Source: Terriglobia bacterium
Lineage (GTDB): Bacteria > Acidobacteriota > Terriglobia > Bryobacterales > Bryobacteraceae
DNA length: 64,000 bases
Assembly (NCBI GenBank): GCA_021324615.1
Contig: JAJPIT010000071.1
Coordinates: 1 to 64,000 of the forward strand
Direction: 5' to 3'
Both the position numbers and the translations under genes were made by a program. The notes beneath the pieces are model-generated. The model ran no database searches and was not told the DNA's origin. It saw only the letters and a program-made list of their open reading frames with translations. Below, piece by piece: positions 36,525-46,700 of the stretch (positions are counted from its first letter, which is position 1; every line of letters starts with the position of its first letter).

Positions 36525-38120
36525 GTGACCCTCCCGGAGACCCTCGCCGAAATCCGCACCGCCTCCGCGCCGGTTGTCCGGCGCCGCTGGCCGGCCGCGC
36601 TCCTGCTGGTTCTGCTGCTGGCCCTCATCGCCAAACCGGTGTGGGAAGGGCGCCGCCAGGATCACTGGGGCGAGGGCAATGACGACGGCATCTACTGGGT
36701 CACCGCCAAGTCCCTGGCCACCGGCCGCGGATACCGGGTTCTCAATCTGCCGGGCGAGCCATATCAGACCAAGTACCCGCCGGTCTATCCTCTTTACCTT
36801 TCGCTGGCCTGGCGGATGCGTCCGGATTTTCCGGCGAACCTCACCACCGCCTGGGCCCTGCACGCCGCTCTCCTGCCCATTTATCTGGCGCTGCTGATGC
36901 GGCTGCTGCGCCAGCTCGGCTTCAGCCTGCGCCGCACGGCGCTGGTCTGCGCTCTCTCGATTGCGACCTTTCAATTCGTTCTGCTGAGCAACTCTTTGTT
37001 TTCCGAGCTGCCGGCCTGCTGTTTCCTGTTCGCCGCGGTCGCGCTGCTGGAAGACGACGCGGCCACAAACACGCAGGCCGCCCTCGCCGGGCTTTGCGCC
37101 GCCGGCGCTTATCTTACCCGCACCGCGGCGCTCCCGCTGTTTGCCGCCGTCCCGGTTTTTCTGTTTCTGCGCAAGCGGCCGCGCCAGATCGTTTCTTTCT
37201 TCGCGCCGGCGGTTCCGCTGGCGGCCTGCTGGCACGCCTGGGGCCTGCTTCACGCGCGGCAGGCGGCCTTGCCCGGATACTTCGCCGAATATCTCCGCGT
37301 CATCCACGCCACCGGATTTTGGGCGAACTTCGTCAAGCAGATCAACGCCGTCTCGACGGCTTCCGCCGAAAATCTCTTTCCCGGGCTCACCGCGCTTCTG
37401 GCCGGCATCCCGCTGCATCATCTGGTCCTCGCCGCCGCTCTGGCCGGCTCCATCCGCCTGGCGCGCCGGCGGCGCTGGCCGCTCGCGCTGATCTTTTCGG
37501 CGTTCTATCTGGCGATGATCCTGTGCTGGTGGGGCGAGGGCGTGTTTCGGATGCTGGCTCCCATCTGGCCGTTCCTGGTCGCCGGAATTTCCCAGGAAGC
37601 CTCCCACATCCTGGACCTGCGCAAGCCCGGCGCGCAGCCCTCCGGCGCGAGCCCGCGCGGCCGCGCCTTGCGGCTGGCGGTCGTCTGCCTGGCGGCGGTG
37701 GTTGCGCTGCGCAACTCCGCCAGCGTCTCCTCCCGCATCTCGCAGGTGATCTCCCAGGCCCGCGCCCAGCGTATCGCCGACCTGGACGCCTATCGCTGGA
37801 TCGCGGCTCACGCCGCGCCCGCCGACGTCGTCGCCGCCTGGAAGGACTCGGTCAGCTATCTTTACACCGGGGTGCCCGCCTCGCATCCCGTTTTCGTCTA
37901 TCTCATGCCGCTGGATCCGGGGACCAAGGCGCTGGGCGAATCCCCCGCCAGGCTCCCGGCCCGCTTCACCACCGGCCTGCTGGTGATCATGGAATCCGAC
38001 CTCGACGCGGCCTTCGCCGCCGACCTCCGCGCCTTTGGCAGGATCGCCGATGCGATCCCCGGCGCCCGGCTTCAATACCAGTCCCCCACGGCGCTGATTT
38101 ACCGCCTGCCGCTCCGGTAA
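36525..38120 (+). CDS. GT-C fold membrane glycosyltransferase, 531 aa
   Basis: About ten membrane helices, with the acidic first periplasmic loop HWGEGNDDGIYWVTAKSL (about residues 45-62) and a YPPVYPLYL element, as in GT-C polyprenyl-phosphate-sugar dependent transferases (PMT-like). The C-terminal ~110 residues are soluble. GTG at 36525 is the best start, giving a helical leader; the frame is open further upstream inside the ThiF gene, but without a usable start. It follows the ThiF-like gene by 53 bases. The nucleoside hydrolase gene begins 22 bases after its stop. Sugar and acceptor unknown. Confidence 0.78.
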   Translation: MTLPETLAEIRTASAPVVRRRWPAALLLVLLLALIAKPVWEGRRQDHWGEGNDDGIYWVTAKSLATGRGYRVLNLPGEPYQTKYPPVYPLYLSLAWRMRPDFPANLTTAWALHAALLPIYLALLMRLLRQLGFSLRRTALVCALSIATFQFVLLSNSLFSELPACCFLFAAVALLEDDAATNTQAALAGLCAAGAYLTRTAALPLFAAVPVFLFLRKRPRQIVSFFAPAVPLAACWHAWGLLHARQAALPGYFAEYLRVIHATGFWANFVKQINAVSTASAENLFPGLTALLAGIPLHHLVLAAALAGSIRLARRRRWPLALIFSAFYLAMILCWWGEGVFRMLAPIWPFLVAGISQEASHILDLRKPGAQPSGASPRGRALRLAVVCLAAVVALRNSASVSSRISQVISQARAQRIADLDAYRWIAAHAAPADVVAAWKDSVSYLYTGVPASHPVFVYLMPLDPGTKALGESPARLPARFTTGLLVIMESDLDAAFAADLRAFGRIADAIPGARLQYQSPTALIYRLPLR

Positions 38121-38142
38121 CGAACGCTGTTAAACTGGCGGC

Positions 38143-39129
38143 GTGCGAGTTTTGCTCCTGCTGGCCGCCGCCGCGGCGGCCTGCGCGCAGCCCGAACCCG
38201 TCATTGTCGACACCGATGGCGCGGTTTTCAACGACGACGGCGCCGCGCTGGCCATGGTTCTGGCCGAACCCGATAAGGCTCAGGTTTTGGGCGTCACGCT
38301 GGTCCCCGGCAATTTCTGGCCGTCGGAAGCCGCCGGCTACCTGTTCCGCGTGATCGACGCCAGAAACCAGCCCGGCATCCCGCTGCACTTCGGCGCGCGC
38401 TTCCCGCTGGTCCACACCCGCGAAATGGCCCAAAAAGAGCAAAAACAGTGGCCTGAAATCAACTACCTGGGCGCTTTCGCGCAGGATTTGCCGGAGCCCA
38501 AGCCGAAAGTGGAGCACCGCGCCTCGCACAAAAATGCCGTCGATTACATCGCCGACACCCTCCTTCAGGAGCCCGGCCCGGTGACCATCCTGGAGCTGGG
38601 CCCCATGACCAACCTGGCCATCGCGCTGCGCCTGCATCCGGAAATCGCGGCGAAAGTCAGGCGCCTGATCTTTTTGGGCGGGGCCCGGCAGGGCCGCGAG
38701 CTCAACTTCTGGTTCGATCCGGAAGCCGCGCAGATCGTGCTGCGCTCGGCGATCCCGCAAAAGATCATGTTCGGCCTGGAGATTTGCAGCCGCGCGGAAC
38801 TCGATAAAGCGCATTACGAGCGGATCGCCGCCAAACGGACTCCCGTCACCGATCTTTACCGCAGCGACCTGGAAAAGCGGTTCAAGAAAGATCCCGGCGC
38901 GAAAGTTCCGCTGTGGGACTGCCTCGCCGCGGCCTACCTGATCGATCCGAGCTGGGTGACCCGGAAGGAAACGTCCTATCTCGACGTGGAAACCACGTTT
39001 GGAAAGGACTACGGGACGGTGAAGCCGCTGGACCGGGAACTGGCGCCGGAGGCCACTGCCGTCCAGATCATGCTCGATCTGGACTTCGCGAAGTTTTTCG
39101 AGGTCTATCAGGCGCTGCTGACCAAGTAA
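38143..39129 (+). CDS. Exported nucleoside hydrolase-like protein, 328 aa
   Basis: A leader (MRVLLLLAAAAAACAQ, with a possible lipobox Cys14) precedes an inosine-uridine nucleoside hydrolase fold. IUNH enzymes have the calcium site DTDPGxDD; here the region reads VDTDGAVFNDDGAALAMVL, so the pattern is present but with a Gly-Ala-Val-Phe-Asn insertion. The LGPMTNLAIAL block and a DPEAAQIVL element later in the fold are also kept. Start is GTG 38143. The hydrolase probably cleaves the N-glycosidic bond of nucleosides, or a related substrate, in the envelope. Whether the altered loop keeps activity is unknown. Confidence 0.7.
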   Translation: MRVLLLLAAAAAACAQPEPVIVDTDGAVFNDDGAALAMVLAEPDKAQVLGVTLVPGNFWPSEAAGYLFRVIDARNQPGIPLHFGARFPLVHTREMAQKEQKQWPEINYLGAFAQDLPEPKPKVEHRASHKNAVDYIADTLLQEPGPVTILELGPMTNLAIALRLHPEIAAKVRRLIFLGGARQGRELNFWFDPEAAQIVLRSAIPQKIMFGLEICSRAELDKAHYERIAAKRTPVTDLYRSDLEKRFKKDPGAKVPLWDCLAAAYLIDPSWVTRKETSYLDVETTFGKDYGTVKPLDRELAPEATAVQIMLDLDFAKFFEVYQALLTK

Positions 39130-39151
39130 GCGGATGCAGTAGAATCGGGAA

Positions 39152-40360
39152 ATGGCATCTGTCGCCGAAAAATCTCTTCTCTCGCCGCCCGATATCGGCG
39201 AGCGCCGTCCCCGATTCCGCAGCCAGCGCACCACGCGCTTCACCGAAAGCGTCATCCGCGAAATGACGCGGCTGGCCGCCCAGCATAACGCGGTCAACCT
39301 GGCGCAAGGCTTTCCCGATTTCGGCTCGCCCGAAGTTCTGCGCAAAGCCGCCTGCGAGGCCATCAACGCGGATATCAACCAATACGCGATCACCTGGGGA
39401 TCGAAATCGCTGCGCGGCGCGATCGCGGCGAAGTACAGGAAAACGTACAATTTGGAGTTCGATCCGGAGCGCGAAATCACGGTCTGCTGCGGCGCCACCG
39501 AAGGCATGATGGCGGCGCTGATGGCGGTCACCAATCCCGGCGACGAAGTGGTGATCTTCGAGCCGTACTACGAAAACTACGGGCCGGACACGCTGCTGGC
39601 CGGCGCCGACCGCAAATTCGTCAAAATGCATCCGCCCGATTGGCGCTTCGACCGCGAGGAACTGCGCCGCGCGTTTTCGCCGCGCACCAAGGCGATCATT
39701 TTGTGCTCCCCCAATAATCCCACTGGCCGCGTCTTCGACCGCGGCGAGCTCGAATATATCGCGCAGTTGTGCCAGGAGTTCGATTGCCTGGCCATCACCG
39801 ACGAAATTTACGAGCACATCCTCTACGACGGAGCCCAGCACATCCCGATCATGTCCCTGCCGGGCATGCGCAACCGGACCATTCTGATCAACAGCATGAG
39901 CAAGACCTACGCGGTCACCGGCTGGCGCATCGGCTGGGTGCTGGCGGCGCCGGATCTGTCGGATTCGATCCGCAAGATCCACGATTTTCTGACGGTGGGC
40001 TCGTCGGCCCCGCTCCAGGAAGCCAGCGCGGTGGCGCTCGGGCTGCCCGAGGAATACTACACCAATCTGGCCAGGGATTATCGCGAGCGGCGCGATGCGA
40101 TGCTCAAGGTGCTGGAGGAAACCGGATTCCGCAGCTTCGCTCCGCGCGGCGCCTATTATGTGCTGTGCGACATTTCCGGCTTCGGCTACCCCGACGACAT
40201 GGCGTTTTGCCGGCACCTGGTGGAAGACGTGGGCATCGCCGCCGTGCCCGGATCCAGTTTCTTTGAAAATCCCCAGGACGGCTCGCAACTGGTCCGCTTC
40301 TGTTTCTGCAAAAAATATGAGACCCTGAGGGAGGCGCAGGAGCGGTTAAGAAAAATTTAG
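39152..40360 (+). CDS. Class I/II PLP aminotransferase (KAT/YbdL-like), 402 aa
   Basis: Fold-type I aminotransferase with NLAQGFPDFGSPEVL near the N-terminus, CSPNNPTGRVF, ITDEIYEHILYD and the Schiff-base region NSMSKTYAVTGWRIGW. The C-terminal block LVRFCFCKKYETLREAQERL is also typical. The NLAQGFPDF opening resembles kynurenine/glutamine or methionine aminotransferases. The reaction is transfer of an amino group between an amino acid and a 2-oxo acid in the cytoplasm; the exact pair is not predictable. ATG at 39152; Pro/Arg-rich first 25 residues look like a non-cleaved extension. Confidence 0.88.
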   Translation: MASVAEKSLLSPPDIGERRPRFRSQRTTRFTESVIREMTRLAAQHNAVNLAQGFPDFGSPEVLRKAACEAINADINQYAITWGSKSLRGAIAAKYRKTYNLEFDPEREITVCCGATEGMMAALMAVTNPGDEVVIFEPYYENYGPDTLLAGADRKFVKMHPPDWRFDREELRRAFSPRTKAIILCSPNNPTGRVFDRGELEYIAQLCQEFDCLAITDEIYEHILYDGAQHIPIMSLPGMRNRTILINSMSKTYAVTGWRIGWVLAAPDLSDSIRKIHDFLTVGSSAPLQEASAVALGLPEEYYTNLARDYRERRDAMLKVLEETGFRSFAPRGAYYVLCDISGFGYPDDMAFCRHLVEDVGIAAVPGSSFFENPQDGSQLVRFCFCKKYETLREAQERLRKI

Positions 40361-40426
40361 AATCGCCACTGCGCAGCAGGCGAACCATCCTTGGGAGGAA
40401 GGATGGACGGGCAGGATGGAGGTGGT

Positions 40427-40810
40427 ATGCCGATGTTTCTTCTTCCGGAGAACGTCGCCCGCCAGGATGGTTCCGGCGCGGATTGCCCGTTGGGAGCCGG
40501 CCGCGGCAAGCCGTTGCGGATCACGCTGGGCATCACTCGCAGCATGGAGCAGGAGAGCCTGGAGATCGCGGTCTGGGGCTCGGCGGACCGCAAAGACTGG
40601 AAGCTTCTCCAGGTTTTCCCGCTGAAGTTCTATTGCGGCACTTATTCGCTGCTGCTGGATCTGGCGCAGCATCCCGAAGTGCGCCATCTTCGCGCGAGCT
40701 GGAAGATGAGCCGCTGGGGCGGCGGCGATCCGTCTCCGCTGTTCGGCTTTTATCTGACCGCGGAAGAGGCGCAGGCGCAGGCGGTGGGCGCGTCGTCGCC
40801 CGCGGCCTAG
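40427..40810 (+). CDS. Conserved small hypothetical protein, 127 aa
   Basis: A single domain with alternating beta-like strands (EIAVWGSADRKDWKLLQVFP, YCGTYSLLLDLAQHPEVRHLRASWKM) and an Ala-rich end. ATG 40427 has an ideal GGAGG site (40418-40422) 5 bases upstream; another ATG at 40403 also follows an A/G-rich run. Its stop TAG shares the palindrome CTAG with the stop of convergent mmsA. No family recognised; the WxxSxDxxxW-type strand motifs suggest a small beta-sandwich. Confidence 0.65.
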   Translation: MPMFLLPENVARQDGSGADCPLGAGRGKPLRITLGITRSMEQESLEIAVWGSADRKDWKLLQVFPLKFYCGTYSLLLDLAQHPEVRHLRASWKMSRWGGGDPSPLFGFYLTAEEAQAQAVGASSPAA

Positions 40811-42315
40811 CGCAGTTGCGGAAAGCCCAGGTCCACGCGGCTGCCGGCCAGGTCCGGCCAGCGGCTGGTGACAACTTTGGCCCGCGTATAAAACTGCACG
40901 CCTTCCGGCCCGTAGATGTGCAGATCGCCGAACAACGAGGCTTTCCACCCTCCGAAGCTGTAATAAGAAACCGGCACCGGGATGGGCACGTTAATGCCGA
41001 CCATTCCGGCTTCCACATCGAACTGAAACTGGCGGGCCGCGCCGCCGTCGCGGGTGAAAATCGCCGCGCCGTTGCCGTACGGATTGCGGTTGACCAGCTC
41101 GACGGCTTCGGCGTAGGTGGACACGCGGGCCACGCTCAGCACGGGACCGAAAATCTCGTCGTCATAGCAGCGCATTCCGGGCTTGACGTTGTCGAGAAGC
41201 GAAGCGCCTAAAAAATTGGGGCCGCGCGCGCTTGCCGGATCGCCGCGCCCGTCGACGACGACGGTGGCGCCTTCGCCGGCGGCCGCGGCGACGTAGCCGG
41301 CCACGCGGTTGCGGTGTTCGGGCGTGATCAGGGGGCCCATTTCGCTGCCGGATTCGAGCCCGGGACCGATTTTGATCCTGGCCATCCGCTCGCGAATGGC
41401 CGCGATGAGCGGATCGGCGATTCCGCCGACGGCGACCACCACGGAAACCGCCATGCAGCGCTCGCCAGCCGAGCCATAGGCCGCCGAAACGGCCGCGTCG
41501 GCCGCCATCGCGATATCGGCGTCGGGCAACACCACCATGTGGTTCTTCGCCCCGCCCAGCGCCTGCACGCGCTTGCCGCAGCGCGCGGCCGATTCATAGA
41601 CGCGTTTGGCCACCGGCGTGGAGCCCACGAAGCTGACCGCTTTCACATCGGGATGCTCGATCAAGCGCTCGACCGCGGCCTGATCCCCCTGAACCACGTT
41701 GAACACGCCATCGGGCAGCCCGGCCCGGCGCAGCAGATCGGCCAGCAGCAGGCTCGCCGAAGGATCGCGCTCGCTGGGCTTGAGGACAAATGTATTGCCG
41801 CAGGCAATGGCGTTGGCCAGCATCCAAAGAGGAACCATCGCCGGAAAATTGAAGGGGGTGATGCCGGCCACCACGCCGAGCGGCTGGCGGATGTGATAGA
41901 CATCCACGCCGGCGCTGGCCTGTTCGCTGAAGGAGCCCTTGAGCAGGTTGGGGATGCCGCAGGCGAACTCGATGTTTTCCAATCCGCGGGCGACCTCGCC
42001 CAGGGCGTCCGGCAGGGTCTTGCCGTGTTCGAGCGTGATGGTTTCGGCGATGGCGCGGCGGTTGGCGTCCACCAACTCGCGAAACTTGAACATGATTTCG
42101 CTGCGGCGCGAGAGCGGAGCGGCGCGCCAGGAGGGGAAGGCGCCGCGGGCCGCGGCCACGGCCAGATCGACCTCCGCGGGGGAAGCGAAATCGACCGTGG
42201 CGCGGGGCTCGCCCGCCGCCGGGTTCCAGACCGCGCCGCAGCGGCCCGAGTTCGACTCAACGGGCCTGCCGCCAATCCAGTGATGGATCCGTTTCACGCC
42301 GGTCGCTGTAGCCAT
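40807..42315 (-). CDS. mmsA: Methylmalonate-semialdehyde dehydrogenase (CoA-acylating), 502 aa
   Basis: An aldehyde dehydrogenase superfamily member of the CoA-acylating MMSDH type: PFNFPAMVPLWMLANAIACGNTFV, ALGGAKNHMVVLPDAD, catalytic Cys in GSAGERCMA, and the MMSDH-specific FGDLHIYGPEGV near the C-terminus. It converts (S)-methylmalonate semialdehyde and malonate semialdehyde to propionyl-CoA/acetyl-CoA in valine and inositol catabolism. Usual length is about 500. The start ATG at 42315 lies 75 bases from the divergent threonine synthase gene. Confidence 0.95.
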   Translation of the reverse strand: MATATGVKRIHHWIGGRPVESNSGRCGAVWNPAAGEPRATVDFASPAEVDLAVAAARGAFPSWRAAPLSRRSEIMFKFRELVDANRRAIAETITLEHGKTLPDALGEVARGLENIEFACGIPNLLKGSFSEQASAGVDVYHIRQPLGVVAGITPFNFPAMVPLWMLANAIACGNTFVLKPSERDPSASLLLADLLRRAGLPDGVFNVVQGDQAAVERLIEHPDVKAVSFVGSTPVAKRVYESAARCGKRVQALGGAKNHMVVLPDADIAMAADAAVSAAYGSAGERCMAVSVVVAVGGIADPLIAAIRERMARIKIGPGLESGSEMGPLITPEHRNRVAGYVAAAAGEGATVVVDGRGDPASARGPNFLGASLLDNVKPGMRCYDDEIFGPVLSVARVSTYAEAVELVNRNPYGNGAAIFTRDGGAARQFQFDVEAGMVGINVPIPVPVSYYSFGGWKASLFGDLHIYGPEGVQFYTRAKVVTSRWPDLAGSRVDLGFPQLR

Positions 42316-42390
42316 ACGCTTCTGATCGTACTCTAGGACGCTCCTTGAAGCGAGCGCGCCGGTTCGTTGCGCTATTCTGAATTTTCAACC

Positions 42391-43569
42391 ATGACCACTG
42401 TCACTCACCTTGAATGCAGCGTCTGCTCCAAGCGCCATGAGGCCGGAAAAATCCACAATCTGTGCGAGTGCGGCGGGCCGCTTTTGGTCCGCTACGACCT
42501 CAAAAAAGCGCGCGAAAGCTGGAACCGCGACTGGATTTCGAACGGTCCTTCGAGCATGTGGCGATACGCGCCCGTGCTGCCGGTTTCCAAGCCGTCCTCC
42601 ATTGTTTCGCTGGGCGAGGGCATGACGCCGCTGATCCACGCGCGGCGGCTGGGGGCCAGGCTCGGCGCGCGGGATCTGTGGATCAAGGACGAAGGAGTGA
42701 ACCCCACCGGATCCTTCAAGGCGCGCGGGCTTTCCTGCGCGGTTTCGATGTGCGTCGAGCTGGGCATCACCAAGGTGGCCATCCCCTCGGCGGGCAACGC
42801 CGCGGGCGCGCTGTCGGCCTACGCCGCCGCCGCCGGAATCGAGGCCCACATCTTCATGCCGCGCGACGTTCCCCAGGCCAACTTCATCGAGTGCTCGGCC
42901 ACCGGCGCCAAGGTCACGCTGGTCAACGGACTGATCAGCGACTGCGGCAAGATGGTCGCCGCGAAAAAGGACGCCGAGGGATGGTTTGAAATCTCCACCC
43001 TGAAGGAGCCCTACCGCATCGAAGGCAAGAAGACCATGGGCTACGAACTGGCCGAACAGTTCCGCTGGGAGCTGCCCGACGCCATCTTCTATCCGGCCGG
43101 CGGCGGGGTGGGGATGATCGGGATGTGGAAGGCCTTCGCGGAGATGGAGGAGCTCGGCTGGATCGGCCCCAAGCGCCCCAAGATGATCGCGGTGCAGGCC
43201 GAAGGTTGCGCGCCGATGGTGCGCGCCTGGGAGCAGGGCAAGGAGCGCAGCGATTTTTTCGAAAATGCAGAAACAGTGGCGAGCGGTTTGCGCGTGCCCA
43301 AGGCGCTGGGCGATTTTCTGGTGTTGCGGGCGGCGCGGGAAAGCGGCGGAACGGCGATTGCGGTCAGCGATCCGGAGATGATCGAGGCCGGAGTTCAGTT
43401 AGCGAGCGATGAAGGCATTTTCGCCGCTCCGGAAGGCGGGGCCTGCGTGGCGGCGGCGCGCAAGCTGCTCGCCAACGGCTTTTTGAAGCCAGAGGAAAGA
43501 ATCGTACTCTACAACACCGGCTCGGGCGTGAAGTATTTAGAAGCCTATTCTCCGGCATTTCCCCGTTAA
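42391..43569 (+). CDS. thrC: Threonine synthase, 392 aa
   Basis: Begins MTTVTHLECSVCSKRHE, with a four-cysteine zinc ribbon (CSVC, CECGG) of the thermophilic-type threonine synthases, then GEGMTPLIHARRLG, NPTGSFKARGLSCAV with the PLP Lys, and SAGNAAGALSAYAAAAG. It makes threonine from O-phosphohomoserine. The length of 392 and the zinc ribbon distinguish it from the E. coli-type enzyme and from plain threonine dehydratases. ATG 42391 fits the family N-terminus; eight more codons are in frame upstream. Confidence 0.9.
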   Translation: MTTVTHLECSVCSKRHEAGKIHNLCECGGPLLVRYDLKKARESWNRDWISNGPSSMWRYAPVLPVSKPSSIVSLGEGMTPLIHARRLGARLGARDLWIKDEGVNPTGSFKARGLSCAVSMCVELGITKVAIPSAGNAAGALSAYAAAAGIEAHIFMPRDVPQANFIECSATGAKVTLVNGLISDCGKMVAAKKDAEGWFEISTLKEPYRIEGKKTMGYELAEQFRWELPDAIFYPAGGGVGMIGMWKAFAEMEELGWIGPKRPKMIAVQAEGCAPMVRAWEQGKERSDFFENAETVASGLRVPKALGDFLVLRAARESGGTAIAVSDPEMIEAGVQLASDEGIFAAPEGGACVAAARKLLANGFLKPEERIVLYNTGSGVKYLEAYSPAFPR

Positions 43570-43739
43570 CCGGGATCTCCCAGCGCCGCAAAAGCAGGCC
43601 TGTTAAAGAAGACTCCGGCACTGGCGAATCGATTGCTCGCTTGGCATTGTCACGACGGGCCGCGGAAGGCGCGGGGAAACACCAACAAGACGCCTGGCGG
43701 CGCGGCGTCCACGACGTTTTCACCATGAGAGGAAATAAC

Positions 43740-46700
43740 ATGCGGGAGATGAGGAAGCGGCGGAGCTGGCTCGGCGGGATTTTTTTGTGCGCGGCGGCGC
43801 TGGGTTTTTTGGACACAGCGGGAGCACAAACCGTCACAATCACGCAGAACGGGCAGCCGCTCAGCGGAGCGCTTTCGTTCACCACGGCGGCCGGGACGCT
43901 GAGCGCGAGCCAAACGTTGAACGTGAGCACTCCGCCCAACAACGGCAATACGGTGACGGTGACGGTGCCGCCGCAGTACGCGGCGTGGCTGATCGTTTCC
44001 CCGGGCGTGATCGGCAGCACGCCGGGGCAGATTTCGGTCAGCGTGAACGCGGGTTCTCTGGGGGTGGGCACGCAGGCCGGGTATTTCACCGTGCAGATTT
44101 CCAACAACGCGGCGAGCGCGCAGACGGTTCTGGTGAACGCCACGATCACCGGCGCCTCGGCGCTGTCGGCCTCGCCCGCCTCGCTGAGCTTCACCGCGCA
44201 GGCCGGGCAGAGTTTCGGCACGCCGCAGGGCTGCGCGCAGCAGAACTTTGCGGGAAGCTGCCAGATCGCGATCTCCAGCAGCGCGGGCGCCCTGGCCTAC
44301 AACGTGAGCTGGACGCCGGCCAACTCCTGGCTGCTTACGGATCAGTTCAGCGGATCGACGAGCGGCGCGCCGATGAACGTCAGCGTGAATCCGGCGAATC
44401 TGAGCCCCGGCGTCTACACCGGGGAGATCACCGTGCAGAGCAAGACCACCAACGATGCGGTGACCATCGCGGTGACGCTCACCGTGACCGCCAACGCGGC
44501 GTTGACGGCCACGCCGTCGTCTCTGAATTTCTACTACACCTCGGGCGGGGCCGCGCCGGCGGCGCAGCAGGTGACGGTGAGCTCGACCGGAGGCGCGATC
44601 GCATTTAACGTGAACCAGTCAGCGGGATCGCAGAGCTGGCTCAAGGTGAGCATCCTCAGCGGCGTCGCCAGCAGCAGCAACCCGGCGACCGTGACCGTGA
44701 GCGTGACGCCGGGCCCGGGAATGACGCCGGGTCCCTATACGGCGACGCTGAATTTCACCAGCCCGAACAGCAGCGCCTCGGTGAACGTGACGCTGGTGGT
44801 GAGCCAGAATCCGTTCCTGACGGTGAGCGCGAGCCAGCTCGCCTTCAGCGCGCCGTTTGCGGGCACGCCGCCGCCCACTCAGACGCTCACGGTGGGAAGC
44901 ACCGGCGGGCCGCTGAACTTCACGGCCACCGCCTCGTCCAGTCCGGCGTGGCTTACCGTATCCCCGTCGGGCGGGTTGACCGGGACGCAGTCGGCGCAGC
45001 TTACCGTGGGCGTAAGCCAGGCGGGGCTGAACGCGCTTTCGATCGGATCCTATCAGGGAACCATCACCATCGCGCCGACCAATGGCGACCCGTATTCGCT
45101 GGTGGTGCAGGTGACCCTGACGGTGGGCGTGAACTCTACGCTCGTCGCCGCGCCGAGCCAGCTTGTGTTCAGCTACCAGATCGGGCAGGCGCAGCCGCCG
45201 GCGCAAACGGTGGAGCTGCTGAGCACCGGTCCCAGCCAGGCCTTCACAGTCACCACCACGGGCAGCGGCGCGGCCAATTGCGGCTCCGGAGCATGGCTCT
45301 CGGCGGCGGCCCTGCAATCGCCGCAAGCGACGCCGAACACCTTGAGCGTCAGCGTGAACACCACCGGCATGACCGCGGGCACCTGCAATGGAGTGGTGCA
45401 TGTCTTCTACAACGGCCTGACGGGGCCGGCGGAAACGGATGTTCAGGTGACGCTGTTCGTCAGCGCCTCGCCGCTGCTGACCATCAACCTTCCCTACGGG
45501 TTCGGCTACGACGCCGCCCCGCTCGGATCGGCCACGCCCATCCAGCATGTCATCGGCGTCGGGAGCACGGATGGCTCGGCGATCCAGTATTCGGTGACGC
45601 CGCAGAGCGCGCCCTGCCCGTGGCTGGCGGCGGCGCCGGCGACCGGCAGCAATCCCGGCACGTCGCCCACCCAGATCCAGATCCAGATTTTGCCGGGCTG
45701 CGTGACCACCCCGGGGACCTATCCGGGAGGAATCCAGATCAGCTCGCCGGGCTTGCCGTCGCCGGTGAACCTGAGCCTGAACCTGGTGGTCACCTCGACC
45801 GTGCAGGTATCGGTCACGCCGCAGAGCCTGACGTTTACGGAGTCGCAGGGCGGGGCGCAGCCGCCGCCGCAGACGCTGAACTTCACGGTCTCCGGCGGAA
45901 ACGCGGCGTTCGTGGCCACGGCTTCCTCCAATTTCAACTGGCTGACGGTGACGCCGGCATCGGGAAATACGAGCCTGGGAAAAATTTCGGTTTCGGTGAA
46001 CAACAACACGCTGCCCGCGCAGACCTATAACGGATCGATCTACATCACCTTCGTGAACGCCGAGACGCCGTCGGCGACGATTCCGGTGCAGTTGATCGTC
46101 GGGCCGCCGCAGAGTCTCAGCGCGAGCCCAACATCGCTGACGTTCAGTTATCAATTGAACGGGCCGGCTCCGGCATCCCAGAATGTGACGCTGACCAGCA
46201 CGGGCGGCCCGGTGAATTTCAGCGTGGCGGCCAACAGCACCGGCGGATGGCTCGGCGCGTCGCCGGCCAGCGGATCGACCGGATCGTCGGGGTCGCAGAC
46301 GGTGGCGGTGTCGATCAATCCGGCGAATCTTCCGGCGAACACCACGGCGGGCCAATCGCTGGCGGGCACTCTCAGCATCACCGCGCCGGGCGTGCTGGCG
46401 AATCCGATCACCGTCGCGGTCACCTTGAACATTTCGGCCGCGCCGGCGCCGGCGCCCTCCACCATTTCCACCAGCGCGGTGAATAACGGCTATGGTCCGA
46501 TCGCGCCGGGCGAGCTGATCACCATCAAGGGGACCAACCTGGGCCCGGCGACGGCGGCGACGTTTACGGTGAACGCGAACAATACCGTGAGCTCGACGCT
46601 GGCCGGCGTGCAGGTGTTGTTCGACGGAAACCCCGGTACGCCGACCTATGTTTCGGCGACCCAGATCAACGTGATCGTGCCGTGGGAGATCGCCGGAAGA

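Noticed and set aside
43740-46440. Possible CRISPR or tandem DNA repeat
   Set aside because: The periodicity is about 315 bases at the protein level; nucleotide copies are diverged and there are no short identical repeats with spacers.
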